Of a stretch of 64,000 bases of DNA, positions 11,028 through 20,994 are shown one piece after another (the stretch's first letter is position 1; each line of letters starts with the position of its first letter). A model generated the notes under the pieces. It was given only the letters and a program-made list of their open reading frames with translations, had not been told where the DNA came from and ran no database searches. The translations under genes were made by a program, and so were the position numbers. The stretch comes from Blepharisma japonicum (taxonomy: Eukaryota > Ciliophora > Heterotrichea > Heterotrichida > Blepharismidae): positions 310,001 to 374,000 of the forward strand of contig CATKHK010000030.1 of the NCBI GenBank assembly GCA_949751835.1. The letters are read 5' to 3'.

Positions 11028-12266
11028 TTAAACCAATGATATTGGATTTGTAAGATATGTTTTAAAAATTTGCAGCCATTTTGCTCCTACAGCTCCGTCA
11101 ACAATCCTATGATCACAATTCAGCGTGAACTTTGCCACCTCACCAACTCTAAATAAAAATTACTCAGGAGCGCTTTCACCTAATACCACTCTTTTTTCAA
11201 TCCCTCCAACGCTTAACAGTGCCGACGTGTTAGGGTTTTGCACTTCATTGACCCCTTGCTGAAAGTTTATTTCAAAAGTATGATTACTTTTTGCTGGCTT
11301 TGCCAAATCCTGCTCTATTTCTGAAACTCTTTTCCTATGAGCGTCTTTTACAATATAAGTTTGGAGCTTTCCGTCTGCAACGCTTGAGATTTGAATATCA
11401 ACATAATTGAAAATTCTTGAAAAATCTGAGAAAAATAGTCCATTGGATTCAGGGACTTCAGTGCAGGTTTGGGCTGCACATTTAATTATGAAGGATTTCA
11501 AAGAGACCTTTGGGCCAAGAATTTTTTGGACTTTATCAAGTCTGCACTCAACAGTAACTGAAAACCTAGGGGCTCTGACTTGGCTTGGTGGCTGAATTGG
11601 TGCAGGCTTTGAAGTTTTTACCATAATAACAGGCTTTTGCTCTTTTACCTCTTCTTTTGGCGGATGAGAATCTATAAATGATAGGACATCACTTTTCAGT
11701 AAAAGCCCTTTAGGGCCGCTAGGCTTGATCTTACTAGGGTCAAGGTGGTGAGCTAATACTAAATTGTGTGCAGCGGGTGACATTTTTGCATCATGATGCT
11801 CTTCATCCTTTTTCTCAATTTTCGCTTCTTCTACCTTCTGTTTAGAGTCTTCACTTTTTGCTGAATAGCTTGCAAATTTGCCAATATCCGTTGCATTATC
11901 AACCAAAATAGCTACTGGATGACCAAGAGCTAGATTTGCACTTCCTTCAGCTTCTAAAATTTTAGCTAAATATACATCATCTTGAACTTCAAAGCCTAAC
12001 GTTGCTTTGTCTGTTTCCACTTCGAACATGATTTCTCCTGCTTTTACTTTCTCTCCTTCCTTTTTAAGCCATTTCACGATTGTTCCTTGAGTCATTGTAG
12101 GAGATAATAAAGGCATCCCTAATACTTGATGTTCAGGAAAAGAAGAGCCAAAGAATCTATGAGGGAAACGGCTGAACATAGGCTGAAATTTTAAAGGAGG
12201 AGATATAATTGGTGCAGCTTTATATTTCAATGAATTGCATAGAGCAAAAGAAACCCTCCTAAACAT
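11028..12266 (-). CDS. Pyruvate dehydrogenase E2 (dihydrolipoyl acetyltransferase) type protein
   Basis: A 407-residue protein is made when the 15-nt intron at 11149-11163 is removed. Residues 1-45 are rich in Arg, Phe and Ser and lack acids, as in a mitochondrial presequence. Residues ~47-125 form a lipoyl domain with the lipoylated Lys in ETDKATLGFE. Residues ~160-195 form the E3-binding domain (MSPAAHNLVLAHHLDPSKIK). The C-terminal catalytic domain contains the DHRIVDG active-site motif only after splicing. That domain is ~170 residues rather than the usual ~230, so this may be a reduced E2 or a protein-X-like E3-binding subunit. Confidence 0.92.
11149..11163 (-). other. 15-nt intron in the E2 gene
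   Basis: It reads GTAATTTTTATTTAG. Splicing restores the reading frame into the conserved DHRIVDG block; without it a TAA ends the protein just before its active site. Confidence 0.95.
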
Positions 12267-12435
12267 TTATATTAGTTTATTTTGATGAACGAAATTTCAC
12301 AAACATGGAAATTTAACAAGCATGCTAATAACAGTTTTTATAAGCTAGTTTGCCAAGGACAACAAAAAAGCTTAAATTAATTTGTAGTTAATAGAAAATT
12401 GCATTTATAAATGCTTATGCCAAATTTATATTAAA

Positions 12436-13740
12436 ATGAAAGGTATCCTATCAAAGTTGAAAACCTTTGAATCTTTAGGAGTAATCCCAGAAATCTGCAA
12501 TTCTCTTTCATCAGCACAAATAGAGGCTCCAACCTCAATCCAAAAGCTTGCAATTCCTTCTCTTCTCCAAAACACATTTAATCATTTGATCACAGCTCAA
12601 ACTGGGACTGGAAAGACATTAACTTATCTCATCCCAATCTTCCAATTGCTTCACAATCAAGAGGTGCAAGCTGGAAAAGTCCTTACCAAGCCTAACTTCC
12701 CTAGAGCTCTGATTATTGTCCCAAATCGAGATCTTGTGGCCCAGTGTGTTGATATGATGTCAATATTCAATTATGAAAGAAAATTAATTTCATGCAAAGT
12801 CAGCAGTGGAATCAGCATGAATTTTGAGAAGGAAAGCTTATTAAACGGAGTTGATGTGGTGGTTGGAACCCCTGAAAGAATTGAGCAGCATATTCTTGCT
12901 GGAAATCTAGATTTAAATGGTCTTACACAGCTAGTTGTTGACGAATGTGATACTCTTTTCGATATAGGATACCAAAGGCTGATAGAATTTTACACAAAAT
13001 CTATGATAAAATCTAAAGGAAAAATTAATTTTTTTGCTGCAACATTACCAGATACACTAGTTGACAAAATGAATGATCTATTCTCAACTGGCCCAGAACA
13101 AGAAAAGCCAGCATTAAAGAAAATTGTAGAAAAAGCCACACATTATAATCTATCACACATAAAGCATGATTTTATCCACTCTGAAGGTGGAGAAAAACAG
13201 ATTTATTTGCTAAAAATTATTAATGAAGCTTTAATAGATGGCCAGAAGAAATCATTCATGATTTTCTGTAACTCAGTACCCTCTGCTGAAATGGTTGAAA
13301 GATTATTAATAGAAAAAGGATTCAAAGCTGCATCTCTGTCTGGAAAGCATTCACTTAAAAGCAGGACAAAAAGCATTCAGGCATTTAGAGATAAGCAGAT
13401 TGATTTTCTTGTGTGCAATGATTTGGCATCACGAGGACTTGATTTCCCACATTTGAATTATGTAATTAATTATGAATTCCCAAGGGCTTTAAGTGACTAT
13501 GTGCATAGAGCTGGAAGGTGTGGAAGATGTGGAAGGGATGGGACGGTAATTTCTTTTTATAAGAGACAAGATAGGCCGAAGATAGAAGCAATGCAGGAGA
13601 GCTTTAAAAAAGGAACTCCACTGCATATAGAAGATTCGTTTTATACTGATGTGATAGAAAAGGTAAATGCAAGCAATGACACTTCAGAAGCTACTCAAGT
13701 TGAAAAACTGAAGACTATTTTAAGAAAAACCCATAAATAG
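12436..13740 (+). CDS. DEAD-box ATP-dependent RNA helicase (DECD variant)
   Basis: This is a 434-residue helicase core with short ends. The Q-motif region is PTSIQKLAIPSLL (~34-46), motif I is AQTGTGKT (~55-62), Ia PNRDLVAQ, Ib GTPERI, motif II DECD (~168), motif III is AAT instead of SAT, and motifs IV-VI end in HRAGRCGR (~357-364). It acts on RNA. The compact form and the DECD/AAT changes recall mitochondrial (MRH4/DDX28-like) or UAP56-like helicases; which one cannot be settled by eye. There is no TGA codon or intron. Confidence 0.93.
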   Translation: MKGILSKLKTFESLGVIPEICNSLSSAQIEAPTSIQKLAIPSLLQNTFNHLITAQTGTGKTLTYLIPIFQLLHNQEVQAGKVLTKPNFPRALIIVPNRDLVAQCVDMMSIFNYERKLISCKVSSGISMNFEKESLLNGVDVVVGTPERIEQHILAGNLDLNGLTQLVVDECDTLFDIGYQRLIEFYTKSMIKSKGKINFFAATLPDTLVDKMNDLFSTGPEQEKPALKKIVEKATHYNLSHIKHDFIHSEGGEKQIYLLKIINEALIDGQKKSFMIFCNSVPSAEMVERLLIEKGFKAASLSGKHSLKSRTKSIQAFRDKQIDFLVCNDLASRGLDFPHLNYVINYEFPRALSDYVHRAGRCGRCGRDGTVISFYKRQDRPKIEAMQESFKKGTPLHIEDSFYTDVIEKVNASNDTSEATQVEKLKTILRKTHK

Positions 13741-14139
13741 ACAAATTATTTTATATTGATTTCTTTGTTAAAATATATATTTGCTCTTTATAATCAAATT
13801 CATCTGCATCTACACAAATCAATTTAAGCTAATTAACTAATGCCTTTGAAATTATGCTCTTGATAAAAATAGTATCAGGAACTATTCCTACTTATTCCTT
13901 GAGAGAATAAAAATTGTTAAGCAATCTAGAGGTCTTCATTAATTATTTTTATTTTAGATAAAAATTTATCAAAAATTTTATGATAAAATTTCTTATGGCA
14001 ATAAAGTCAAACAATTAAAAGATATCATAAGCAATATTCCCAGGTAAAAATCTAAATTAATAAATTAAGGGGAAATAAATTAAAATATTTTAATTCTCTA
14101 TCTATCCATTAAAAGAGCTTTTTGCAAACAAAACTAAAG
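13741..14139. other. Intergenic, nothing recognised
   Basis: AT-rich spacer between two plus-strand genes. No coding-like stretch was seen. Confidence 0.6.
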
Positions 14140-15156
14140 ATGTTCTGGGCATCAACTCTTGCAAAAGGCAGCTCCGTAGTTTTAACTCCTGGGTCTAGTG
14201 ATTGGGAAATGCTTCATTTATCACAAATAATCCTCAAATCAGGCTCTTCAGTTGAATCAACAAATGTGTTTGTATCATCTAAGGGACAAATACATCCACT
14301 GGCATGTCTGAAAAATGACCATGACTCTGAGTTCGTGGACTTATACTTCAGTAAAAATGATAGCATAACTATCAGTTCTGAAGGTCCTGGAGAGGTCACA
14401 CTTCTTGGTTATGCAGAAGCTGAAGAAGATGAAATTGAGGCTCAAGAATTTAGTGATACTGAAGAGGTACCAGAGCTTGTACCTGGGAGTGAGTCAGAAA
14501 GTGACGAAGAAAGCAACGAAGTTTTACCTGTAAAGAGACCTATTCAAGCACAAAAACCCAGCCAGCCAGAAAATAAACCAAAACCAAAAGTTGTACAAAA
14601 AGCAGAAGAAAGTGAAGAATCCTCAGGAGATGAAGAAGATTTAGAAGAAAACGAATCTGAGGACGAAGAAGGAAATCAAGAAAAGTTTGTGGAATTTGAA
14701 AATGAAAAATCAATGATAAAAACACACAAAAAAGACTTTAGAAAGGAAGGCAACAGGGATTTCAGAGGAAAAAGAAACTTTGAACCTAGAGGGAGATCAA
14801 ATGATAACTTTAGAGGGAGAAGTGGCTTTAAAAAGAGAGATTTTGGAGGAGAAAGAGACTCTGGAGACTTTCCTAGTAAAAGAGGGAGATTCAATAGTAA
14901 TAGAGAAGGAGGTTTCAGAGGTAAATCCGATTTTGGATCAAGGAGAGGAGGAGATTTCAGAGGAGGCAGAGGCGGAGGCTTCCGAGGTGGTAGAGGTGGC
15001 AGAGGCGACAGAGGTGACAGAGGAGATAGAGGCGATAGAGGAGATAGAGGAGACAGAAGAGGAGGATTCAGAAGTGGAAGAGGAGATAGAAGGGGTGACA
15101 GAAGAGGAGGATTTAGAAGTGGACGCGGTGGCGATTTTCGAAGACAGAGATACTAA
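14140..15156 (+). CDS. Nucleoplasmin-like (NPL) domain protein with acidic and RGG tails
   Basis: The ATG at 14140 starts directly at the conserved MFWASTLAKGS. Residues 1-97 match the nucleoplasmin-like fold found in FKBP39/46-type proteins and plant HD2 proteins (MLHLSQIILKSGS, and GPGEVTLLGY at the end). Residues ~100-185 are strongly acidic. Residues ~205-338 are an RGG/RGD-rich tail of tandem GDR and GGFR units. This layout suits a nucleolar histone or ribosome chaperone that also binds RNA. Histone binding is inferred from the family. It is convergent with the next gene, 27 bp apart. Confidence 0.88.
   Translation: MFWASTLAKGSSVVLTPGSSDWEMLHLSQIILKSGSSVESTNVFVSSKGQIHPLACLKNDHDSEFVDLYFSKNDSITISSEGPGEVTLLGYAEAEEDEIEAQEFSDTEEVPELVPGSESESDEESNEVLPVKRPIQAQKPSQPENKPKPKVVQKAEESEESSGDEEDLEENESEDEEGNQEKFVEFENEKSMIKTHKKDFRKEGNRDFRGKRNFEPRGRSNDNFRGRSGFKKRDFGGERDSGDFPSKRGRFNSNREGGFRGKSDFGSRRGGDFRGGRGGGFRGGRGGRGDRGDRGDRGDRGDRGDRRGGFRSGRGDRRGDRRGGFRSGRGGDFRRQRY
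15001..15055 (+). repeat. Short tandem repeat coding Gly-Asp-Arg units
   Basis: Imperfect 9-nt units of the form GG-GAY-AGA repeat about six times inside the RGG tail of the nucleoplasmin-like gene. They are within coding sequence and are likely to vary in number between alleles. Confidence 0.8.
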
Positions 15157-15183
15157 TAACACTAAACTACTCATTCAGTTTTA

Positions 15184-15792
15184 TTATGAATTTATATTAT
15201 CTTTGACACTCCTCCTTGGATATCTTGGTGCTCTTTTGGGTAAATAAGGTGTGCATCTTGTTTCTGCCATCGTTTTAGATTTGAAGTACTGCTTCGGTAA
15301 TGCTACATCTTCAATAATATCTATTGAATTTTTTTGCGGTTTAATTTCTTCATTCATTTCTGGTATTTGCTCCAAGCTTGTGCTTCCCTTATGCAAAACT
15401 TTCTCATAGCTGGGGACTTTTGATAATCTTTTAGTGCGGAAAGGTGAAATTGGATAGCTATTTATCTTGTTTGGCGAAGATGGGAATTTTTTTATTTTTA
15501 GAATCGATTCTTCTTCTGTATCTTCCATTTGTGCTTCACATACTTCAGTGCATTGAGTGCTTAATGTTAATGATGCAGAACGTTCGTGCTCAGAGGCGGT
15601 AGGCTTTCCAGGTGTAGCTGAGTTGAAAACTTCAATTGCTGATTTTAGCATTTCGTTAGTGGATTTTAGTTCATCTCTCTTTATTTCAAGATCTTCTAAA
15701 CAGTAGCTTAGTTCGGATAGCATATTTTCAAAGCGGCTAATATTTTCTTTAAGATCCTTTGGGGAAAAAGTGTTCAGGATTTCTCTGTACAT
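15184..15792 (-). CDS. Unrecognised protein with N-terminal coiled coil, 202 aa
   Basis: Residues ~8-60 form a heptad-like helix (ISRFENMLSELSYCLEDLE and following). The rest is polar, with basic-proline stretches such as SPFRTKRLSKVPSY and PKRAPRYPRRS that look like phosphorylation or microtubule-binding regions. There are no membrane segments, introns or TGA codons. No family is recognised. Confidence 0.7.
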   Translation of the reverse strand: MYREILNTFSPKDLKENISRFENMLSELSYCLEDLEIKRDELKSTNEMLKSAIEVFNSATPGKPTASEHERSASLTLSTQCTEVCEAQMEDTEEESILKIKKFPSSPNKINSYPISPFRTKRLSKVPSYEKVLHKGSTSLEQIPEMNEEIKPQKNSIDIIEDVALPKQYFKSKTMAETRCTPYLPKRAPRYPRRSVKDNINS

Positions 15793-16604
15793 TTATTAAA
15801 TGGGTTTTATATTAAGCCATTTAAGATTAAATTAAAGTTCAGAATATAGAAAAACTCGCTCTACTTGTCATATTTTCTTACTGATAAAAGTGCCGAAGCA
15901 TAATTATTGATTACACAAAATTGATATTTGCTTTTTTCATAGATTAGGTGGTTGAACTTATAGTTCAAAATAACTTAATAAGCACGTCCACTTTAAAATT
16001 TATTTTTTAAATCAATATTCTTTTCATATTTTACTTAATTTAACTTTGACTATTAAAGAAAGATAGTAGACTATCTTGAAACTTAGAGTAATAGTTTAAG
16101 AAAATAAACAATATGCACTATTTCAAGCGATATCAAATTGAATTTGAAAAACAACAAAAATGAAGATATAAAACAATTTTATAAATATTTTAAATACTCA
16201 ATCTTTTAAAATTAAAAACTTAACTATTTAATAGAAATCCTACCCCTAAATAAGAATAATTCATTTAAAGAAAATAAAATAAAATTTTAATGTTAACTAT
16301 CTTATGAGGTATTATTTTTCTATTTAAGTCTGATAAAATACCTCTTTTAAATTAGATAAATTTTCTAATTTATTAAATTAGCTGATTCATGTGATAATAC
16401 AAAATTATGATTTTGCCATGTTTTTCTTGTTATGATGATAGAAATTCTAGTTGATTAATAACTTTTATCAACTAATAAATTTCAAATTTATTACAGCATC
16501 TGCATTGGTTTAATTTATCTAAGTCTTCTATTAAAAGCAAAAATGCTAATTGAGCAAAGCTTTAAAACTGATAATAACTTGAATCTTAAGAAATAATTTC
16601 TTAA
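15793..16604. other. Long AT-rich intergenic region
   Basis: 812 bp between divergent genes, very AT-rich with many TAA codons in all frames. No coding-like segment, inverted repeat or RNA gene was recognised. It presumably holds the promoters of both neighbours. Confidence 0.55.
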
Positions 16605-17750
16605 ATGGCTGTTGAACAAATAAAGAAAGTGATCATATCATTTTGTTTGCTTTCATCAGTGAGCTTGGTTATGGGCCAATTTCCCGTAGAATGCAAGCTA
16701 GATAATCAGCACTTTTTAAGCGACACTTGTTCATTTTGGGACAGTGATACCAAGACCAATTATTTGCAAGAATGCAGCTCTTCTTACTCTTGTGCAGGAT
16801 TCGTCCCTAATGCAGGTCACAATTTTACTTGTACTGCAAATCCCACAATTACTGTACAGAAATGGCCAGGGGAAAAGTGCACAATAACAGATTCCACAAG
16901 TAATTGTAATACTCAATATGCTGCTGGCGGGTGCGTAAGCGGAATATGCCAAGGCCAAAAAGAGGGAGGAACTTGCACAGTAAGCGACCAGTGCAACCCA
17001 GGACTATACTGTGACGCAGCTGAAAGATGTGTTTCACAGATAGGAGTTGGGGGTCAATGTCAAAGTGATTCACAATGTGTAAACTCAGCAGGATGTAATA
17101 AAACCTCTACAGAACAATATGGGACCTGTGTAAACTTTTTCAATGTTTCAGCTCATGATCCTATCGCCGAATGCCCAACAGGTGAATTTATCAACTATTT
17201 ATGTTCTTCTGCTCTATGTGATTCTAGTAATGGAGAGACTTATTGCTTAAGCTCATTAACATCAAAATTAGGTAGTCTTCTGCCAATTATTTGCCAAGAA
17301 TCCTCAGAGTGTGTATCAAGCACAGATCCAAAAGAAGGAGTCAACCTGCCAGGAACATGCACATTCGGCTATAACAAATTTGGATACGGATTTTGCAACC
17401 AATACCCAGGAGACCCAGACTACGCTCATTTACTCTTAATGTGGAAGAAATGGCTGTGGTCATCAGCTGCGAATAACTGCAACACAAATAGAAGAAGAGC
17501 AGCTCCTTGCATAGCAGATTGGTGGGATTCAGCTGATTACACAATTATGCAGTATTTCAATTTGAAAGTTAATGAGTGGCCCTATATTCAAATGAACGAT
17601 AACTGCACTAAAAATGTTCTTACGGCTCAATATTATCAAGCACAACAAGCATATAATGCACTTCGTAATACAACAGATCCTGATGAGCATGGCGATAGCT
17701 CAAGTTTGATCTTAATAGGATCTTCGCTAATGCTATTAACATATGCTTAA
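16605..17750 (+). CDS. Secreted or GPI-anchored Cys-rich surface protein, 381 aa
   Basis: Residues 7-24 form a signal peptide (VIISFCLLSSVSLVMGQ), with cleavage probably near residue 25. The body has about 30 cysteines in C-x(n)-C spacings such as GGTCTVSDQCNPGLYCD and GGQCQSDSQCVNSAGC, like the dickkopf/EGF-like Cys-rich repeats of ciliate surface proteins. There are several N-x-S/T sites. The C-terminus ends in a short hydrophobic tail (SSSLILIGSSLMLLTYA), as expected for a GPI anchor. The ligand is unknown. There is no TGA codon. Confidence 0.8.
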   Translation: MAVEQIKKVIISFCLLSSVSLVMGQFPVECKLDNQHFLSDTCSFWDSDTKTNYLQECSSSYSCAGFVPNAGHNFTCTANPTITVQKWPGEKCTITDSTSNCNTQYAAGGCVSGICQGQKEGGTCTVSDQCNPGLYCDAAERCVSQIGVGGQCQSDSQCVNSAGCNKTSTEQYGTCVNFFNVSAHDPIAECPTGEFINYLCSSALCDSSNGETYCLSSLTSKLGSLLPIICQESSECVSSTDPKEGVNLPGTCTFGYNKFGYGFCNQYPGDPDYAHLLLMWKKWLWSSAANNCNTNRRRAAPCIADWWDSADYTIMQYFNLKVNEWPYIQMNDNCTKNVLTAQYYQAQQAYNALRNTTDPDEHGDSSSLILIGSSLMLLTYA

Positions 17751-17949
17751 TTTCATAGCATTATTATAATGAGGATGCTTTCTAAGTCTTAATATTTTAA
17801 TCTTTACAAATTCACCTAATTACTTCTTAAATCAATTTCACAATTAGTGAATGATATTAGTTAAAAAGAAACTCATAGAATTATATTGCTTACTTACTTA
17901 CTATAATTCGCTGCAATTGATATTAAAGATTAACCCCTTTATAATAAAA

Positions 17950-18978
17950 ATGGTAAAATTTAGAGGTTCTCATCAAGAAATGAAAAGGATTAGCTTTACA
18001 GCAGAAATTACACAATTTAATCAAACAAATTGCAAACTCTGCAAATCAATCATAGAAAAAGGAGTTTTAAGGATTAAAACTCATAGCTACAACTATTGCA
18101 ATTTCTACCACCTCAACTGCTACACACCATCTCTAAATCAATACATATCTAAGTCTGATCTTTGCATAAAGCTTGATTTCCACCATAAAAAAGTCCTTGA
18201 CGATTGGCTTGATAATTGAAACAAAAATTATTTGCCTCTAGACAAGCCGTATCATGAACCGCCTAAACTTTTCAAGCTTATTAATTCTAAATCTTCAAAA
18301 TTCAGAAGAGCCTGAATTGAGATCTTCAAATATTCTACAATAAAGGATCTCATTCGAAATTTTTCACGTGTAAATAAAGAGTTTTACCATATAAGTTGAG
18401 ATGAAGAACTATGACAGTTTTTATGTATCCGGGATTTTAGCTGCTTTGTACCAAAAGATACTTATCGAAACCAATATGTCACTATTTTGATGGAAATTTG
18501 CTTCGGTTGCAAAGCTGTGCCAAAGGCAGAACACTTTTATAGATGCCCATTAATAGGGAGACCATTATGTGCATGCTGTAGATTTAATGACAAAAAATTT
18601 ATAGCAGTTACAGGGCCAAGCATTGAGCGAGCATATAATGTTGACCCAAGAATTCTGGATTTGAAGTTTGGCCAAGGATATGATAATAAGAAAATAACCT
18701 ATAACTTTTTGGTTTGAGAAGCTTTGGCAATATATCGTGAAAAAAATAAAAATGCTTTGCTTGAGTTTATGAAGGATAATTGTGTGAGTGACAATTTAAT
18801 TTGCTTGGCAGAAAAGATAAACACAAAAGAGATGGACTATACTGATATATTTGGGAGGATAGGGGCGAATTTTGATCAAAAGATTATTGATCCATGATAT
18901 CAGCAAATTTTTGCTTATATTAGAAATGGGGAAGGAGGAAATGAGTTCAAGCAAAGGCTTCTTAAAAATGAACCTTAG
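17950..18978 (+). CDS. Zinc-binding protein with F-box-like segment
   Basis: The frame ends at TAG 18976-18978 and contains six TGA codons, all read as Trp. I place the start at the ATG at 17950 (342 aa); an upstream in-frame ATG at 17851 would add 33 residues of low-complexity sequence. Residues ~25-60 (NCKLCKSIIEKGVLRIK ... YHLNCY) look like a PARP-type or related zinc finger. The middle stretch IKDLIRNFSRVNKEFYHISW reads like an F-box. A second Cys cluster follows (CFGCKAV ... CPLIGRPLCACC). A ubiquitin-ligase adaptor is a possible role, not shown. Confidence 0.75.
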
Positions 18979-19027
18979 ATGTAAGAATAAAATAATATTT
19001 TTAGTATTTTTCGCTTATACAATATAA

Positions 19028-19351
19028 ATGGATAGATTAGCAAAAGCTCAAAGATTTCTCGCACTATCTGCACAAAAATCAACACCTGTTTACTGTGAAA
19101 ATGCCCAATTGAAGCTTTTATCAATCTCTAATATTGAGAATGAAAGAAAAGCCCTTGCAGGGTGCGAATTAGATTTAGCAATCATCAGAGATAACTATAT
19201 CAAGTCTCAAGATTTACCAAAATGGAAGCAAAAGGTTCTTCTTCGCAGACTATTTATTACTTGCATAGGCGGATTGTGGGTACTTGTTTACAGCTATGGA
19301 AAGTTTGAGAGAATTATGGATTTCTTTGACTACAGCATCTATATACATTAA
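19028..19351 (+). CDS. Small membrane protein, 107 aa
   Basis: The protein has a charged N-terminal half, then one membrane segment near residues 75-95 (LFITCIGGLWVLVYSYG) preceded by basic residues (KQKVLLRR). The tail is short. Size and layout resemble single-pass subunits of mitochondrial membrane complexes, but there is no recognised homologue. It begins 49 bp after the previous gene on the same strand and is convergent with the next. Confidence 0.7.
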   Translation: MDRLAKAQRFLALSAQKSTPVYCENAQLKLLSISNIENERKALAGCELDLAIIRDNYIKSQDLPKWKQKVLLRRLFITCIGGLWVLVYSYGKFERIMDFFDYSIYIH

Positions 19352-19391
19352 CTTCAATTTAATATAGTTAAATAATTTAATAATGCTATTT

Positions 19392-20891
19392 TTATATATG
19401 AGCTCCATTACATAAACCAATGCAAGGATGATTAAGCTCATGATGCATTTCATAGTATTTCTTTGTGATGGATCTCGTCGCTTTATATGGAGTTGTTTTC
19501 GGCTTAAATGTACAATTTTTAGTTTCTAATTGTATCCTTGTTTCTCTGGCTTTGTTTAATTTTTCTTGCTTATTTTGAGTAAGATCGTGGCATCGCTCAT
19601 AAATGCTCCCTTCCCTTGAATGCCCAGGGCTGCTATTTATGACAGGCTGGAATGTATATGGCTGAGGGCTTTCTTTTCTTTTTTTACTTGTATTTAATAA
19701 TTTACTTTTCTCATCCTGAGATAAAATAGTCATCAAATTTTCCATTGCTACACAAAAATCATTGAAGCTCAAGCCATCTGGGATTTCTGCTAATTCTTCA
19801 AGAAATGGGGACAAAATTTTATAGAGATCAGGCTCAATTTTATCTTTATTGACTAAGTCACTTCGAACTCTTTCATTTTCAGAAGGATTCAATAATTTGA
19901 AAATTTCAATCCATCTCTGATGCTTTGTTTTTTGAATTAATTTTTGTGACCTACTGTTAGTCAAGCTTCCTCTGGGGGTTTGGTTTTCTAAGTCAAATTT
20001 CTGTTTGTAAAGTTTATTTGTCCCTGCGATATTTAATTTTCTAGGAGTCTCTGGCATTTTGCAAGTTTTTGGTGAGAAAAAAGGCCTCCCTGATACTGGA
20101 TCTTTCATGTTTTCTTCTTCATATTTTTTAAGCTGCTCTATCTTGAAATCAACAGTTTTTCCAAACTGAATCAGCCTATCAGCAACTTCTCTAGCATGAT
20201 CAATTGTAATTGGATTTTCTTTTGGCTTGCTCAAGCTACATAAATCTTACTAGTACTCCTCCAGCTGCTTCTTTTTTATTTCCAAAACTTTAGCTTGATC
20301 ATACAGCTCTTCATGCTTTGGCTTAATATTTTTTTGCGATTTTGAGTTTATAAGCTTTTCGCTTCTGGAATTTACTTTTGGCTTAAATGTACAATCCTGG
20401 TCTTCACTTTTCAATGAAGGTCTATGCTTTTTTGGCTCCTTAGAATTAGAAGAAACATTTAAATTCGGCTTTGGAGAGTAATGATGAATCACTGGGTGAA
20501 ATGTGAGCTCTATTGACTCTTTTGCCATCTCTTTTAATTTTTCTTGCTGCATAAGAGAAACTAGCTTGGATTTTTGGGCAATTCCTTTCTTGTAAAGCTC
20601 TTCACCAATATTTCTCATACTCTGAGTGCTGGATTCAGGCTGCTGGATGCTTTTCTGAGGAGTGCTTGTTTTAGCTTCTTCTTCGATAAGTGACTCAATG
20701 CAGTTCTCAATATGAGCAGCTAATTTTGTGCACTTGTCTAAGTTTAAATTATGTTTAACTGCAAATTCTCTGGCTAGCTGAATAGGCTCATCATCAGCAT
20801 GGACCACAATCTCATCTGAAGCGTCACCAATATTAACTGTTATTCTCAAAACTTCTTCAGCTGGCTCAGGCAACTCAAGTGGATCTTCCAT
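19392..20891 (-). CDS. TF-x-P motif protein, probably ciliary/cytoskeletal, 494 aa
   Basis: The 15-nt intron at 20236-20250 joins two ORFs into one protein. The motif T-F-x-P-x occurs four times: TFHPVI and CTFKPKV in exon 1, YTFQPVI and CTFKPKT in exon 2, each near a Ser/Lys-rich stretch. The motif appearing in both exons supports the join. A region near IPDGLSFNDFCVAMENLM may be a degenerate EF-hand or helical bundle. TF-x-P repeats are familiar from large cilium-associated proteins of protists. The role is inferred. Confidence 0.8.
20236..20250 (-). other. 15-nt intron in the TF-x-P gene
   Basis: It reads GTAAGATTTATGTAG, nearly identical to the intron at 8408-8422. It removes the TAG-TAA pair between the two ORFs and leaves GAG-TAC-TAC-TTG. 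Confidence 0.9.
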
Positions 20892-20994
20892 ATGATTTAT
20901 GTGAATATTAAATAGTTCATAAACATAAATATATTAATTTGAAATTTATGCGACTGCTATAGATTTGTTTATATAATCGATTAAAAAAGAAATA

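Noticed and set aside
14122-14139. Earlier start for the nucleoplasmin-like gene
   Set aside because: The codon at 14122 is TTG; the first ATG is 14140 and it begins the conserved domain.
14780-15247. 155-residue Glu/Val-rich ORF overlapping the nucleoplasmin-like gene, and Ser-rich antisense ORFs there
   Set aside because: These are frame shadows of the Gly-Arg-Asp repeats; the plus-frame NPL/RGG protein has a recognised domain.
17851-17949. Upstream ATG for the zinc/F-box-like gene
   Set aside because: The extra 33 residues are low-complexity and AT-rich, like the spacer; the ATG at 17950 was preferred, though not proven.
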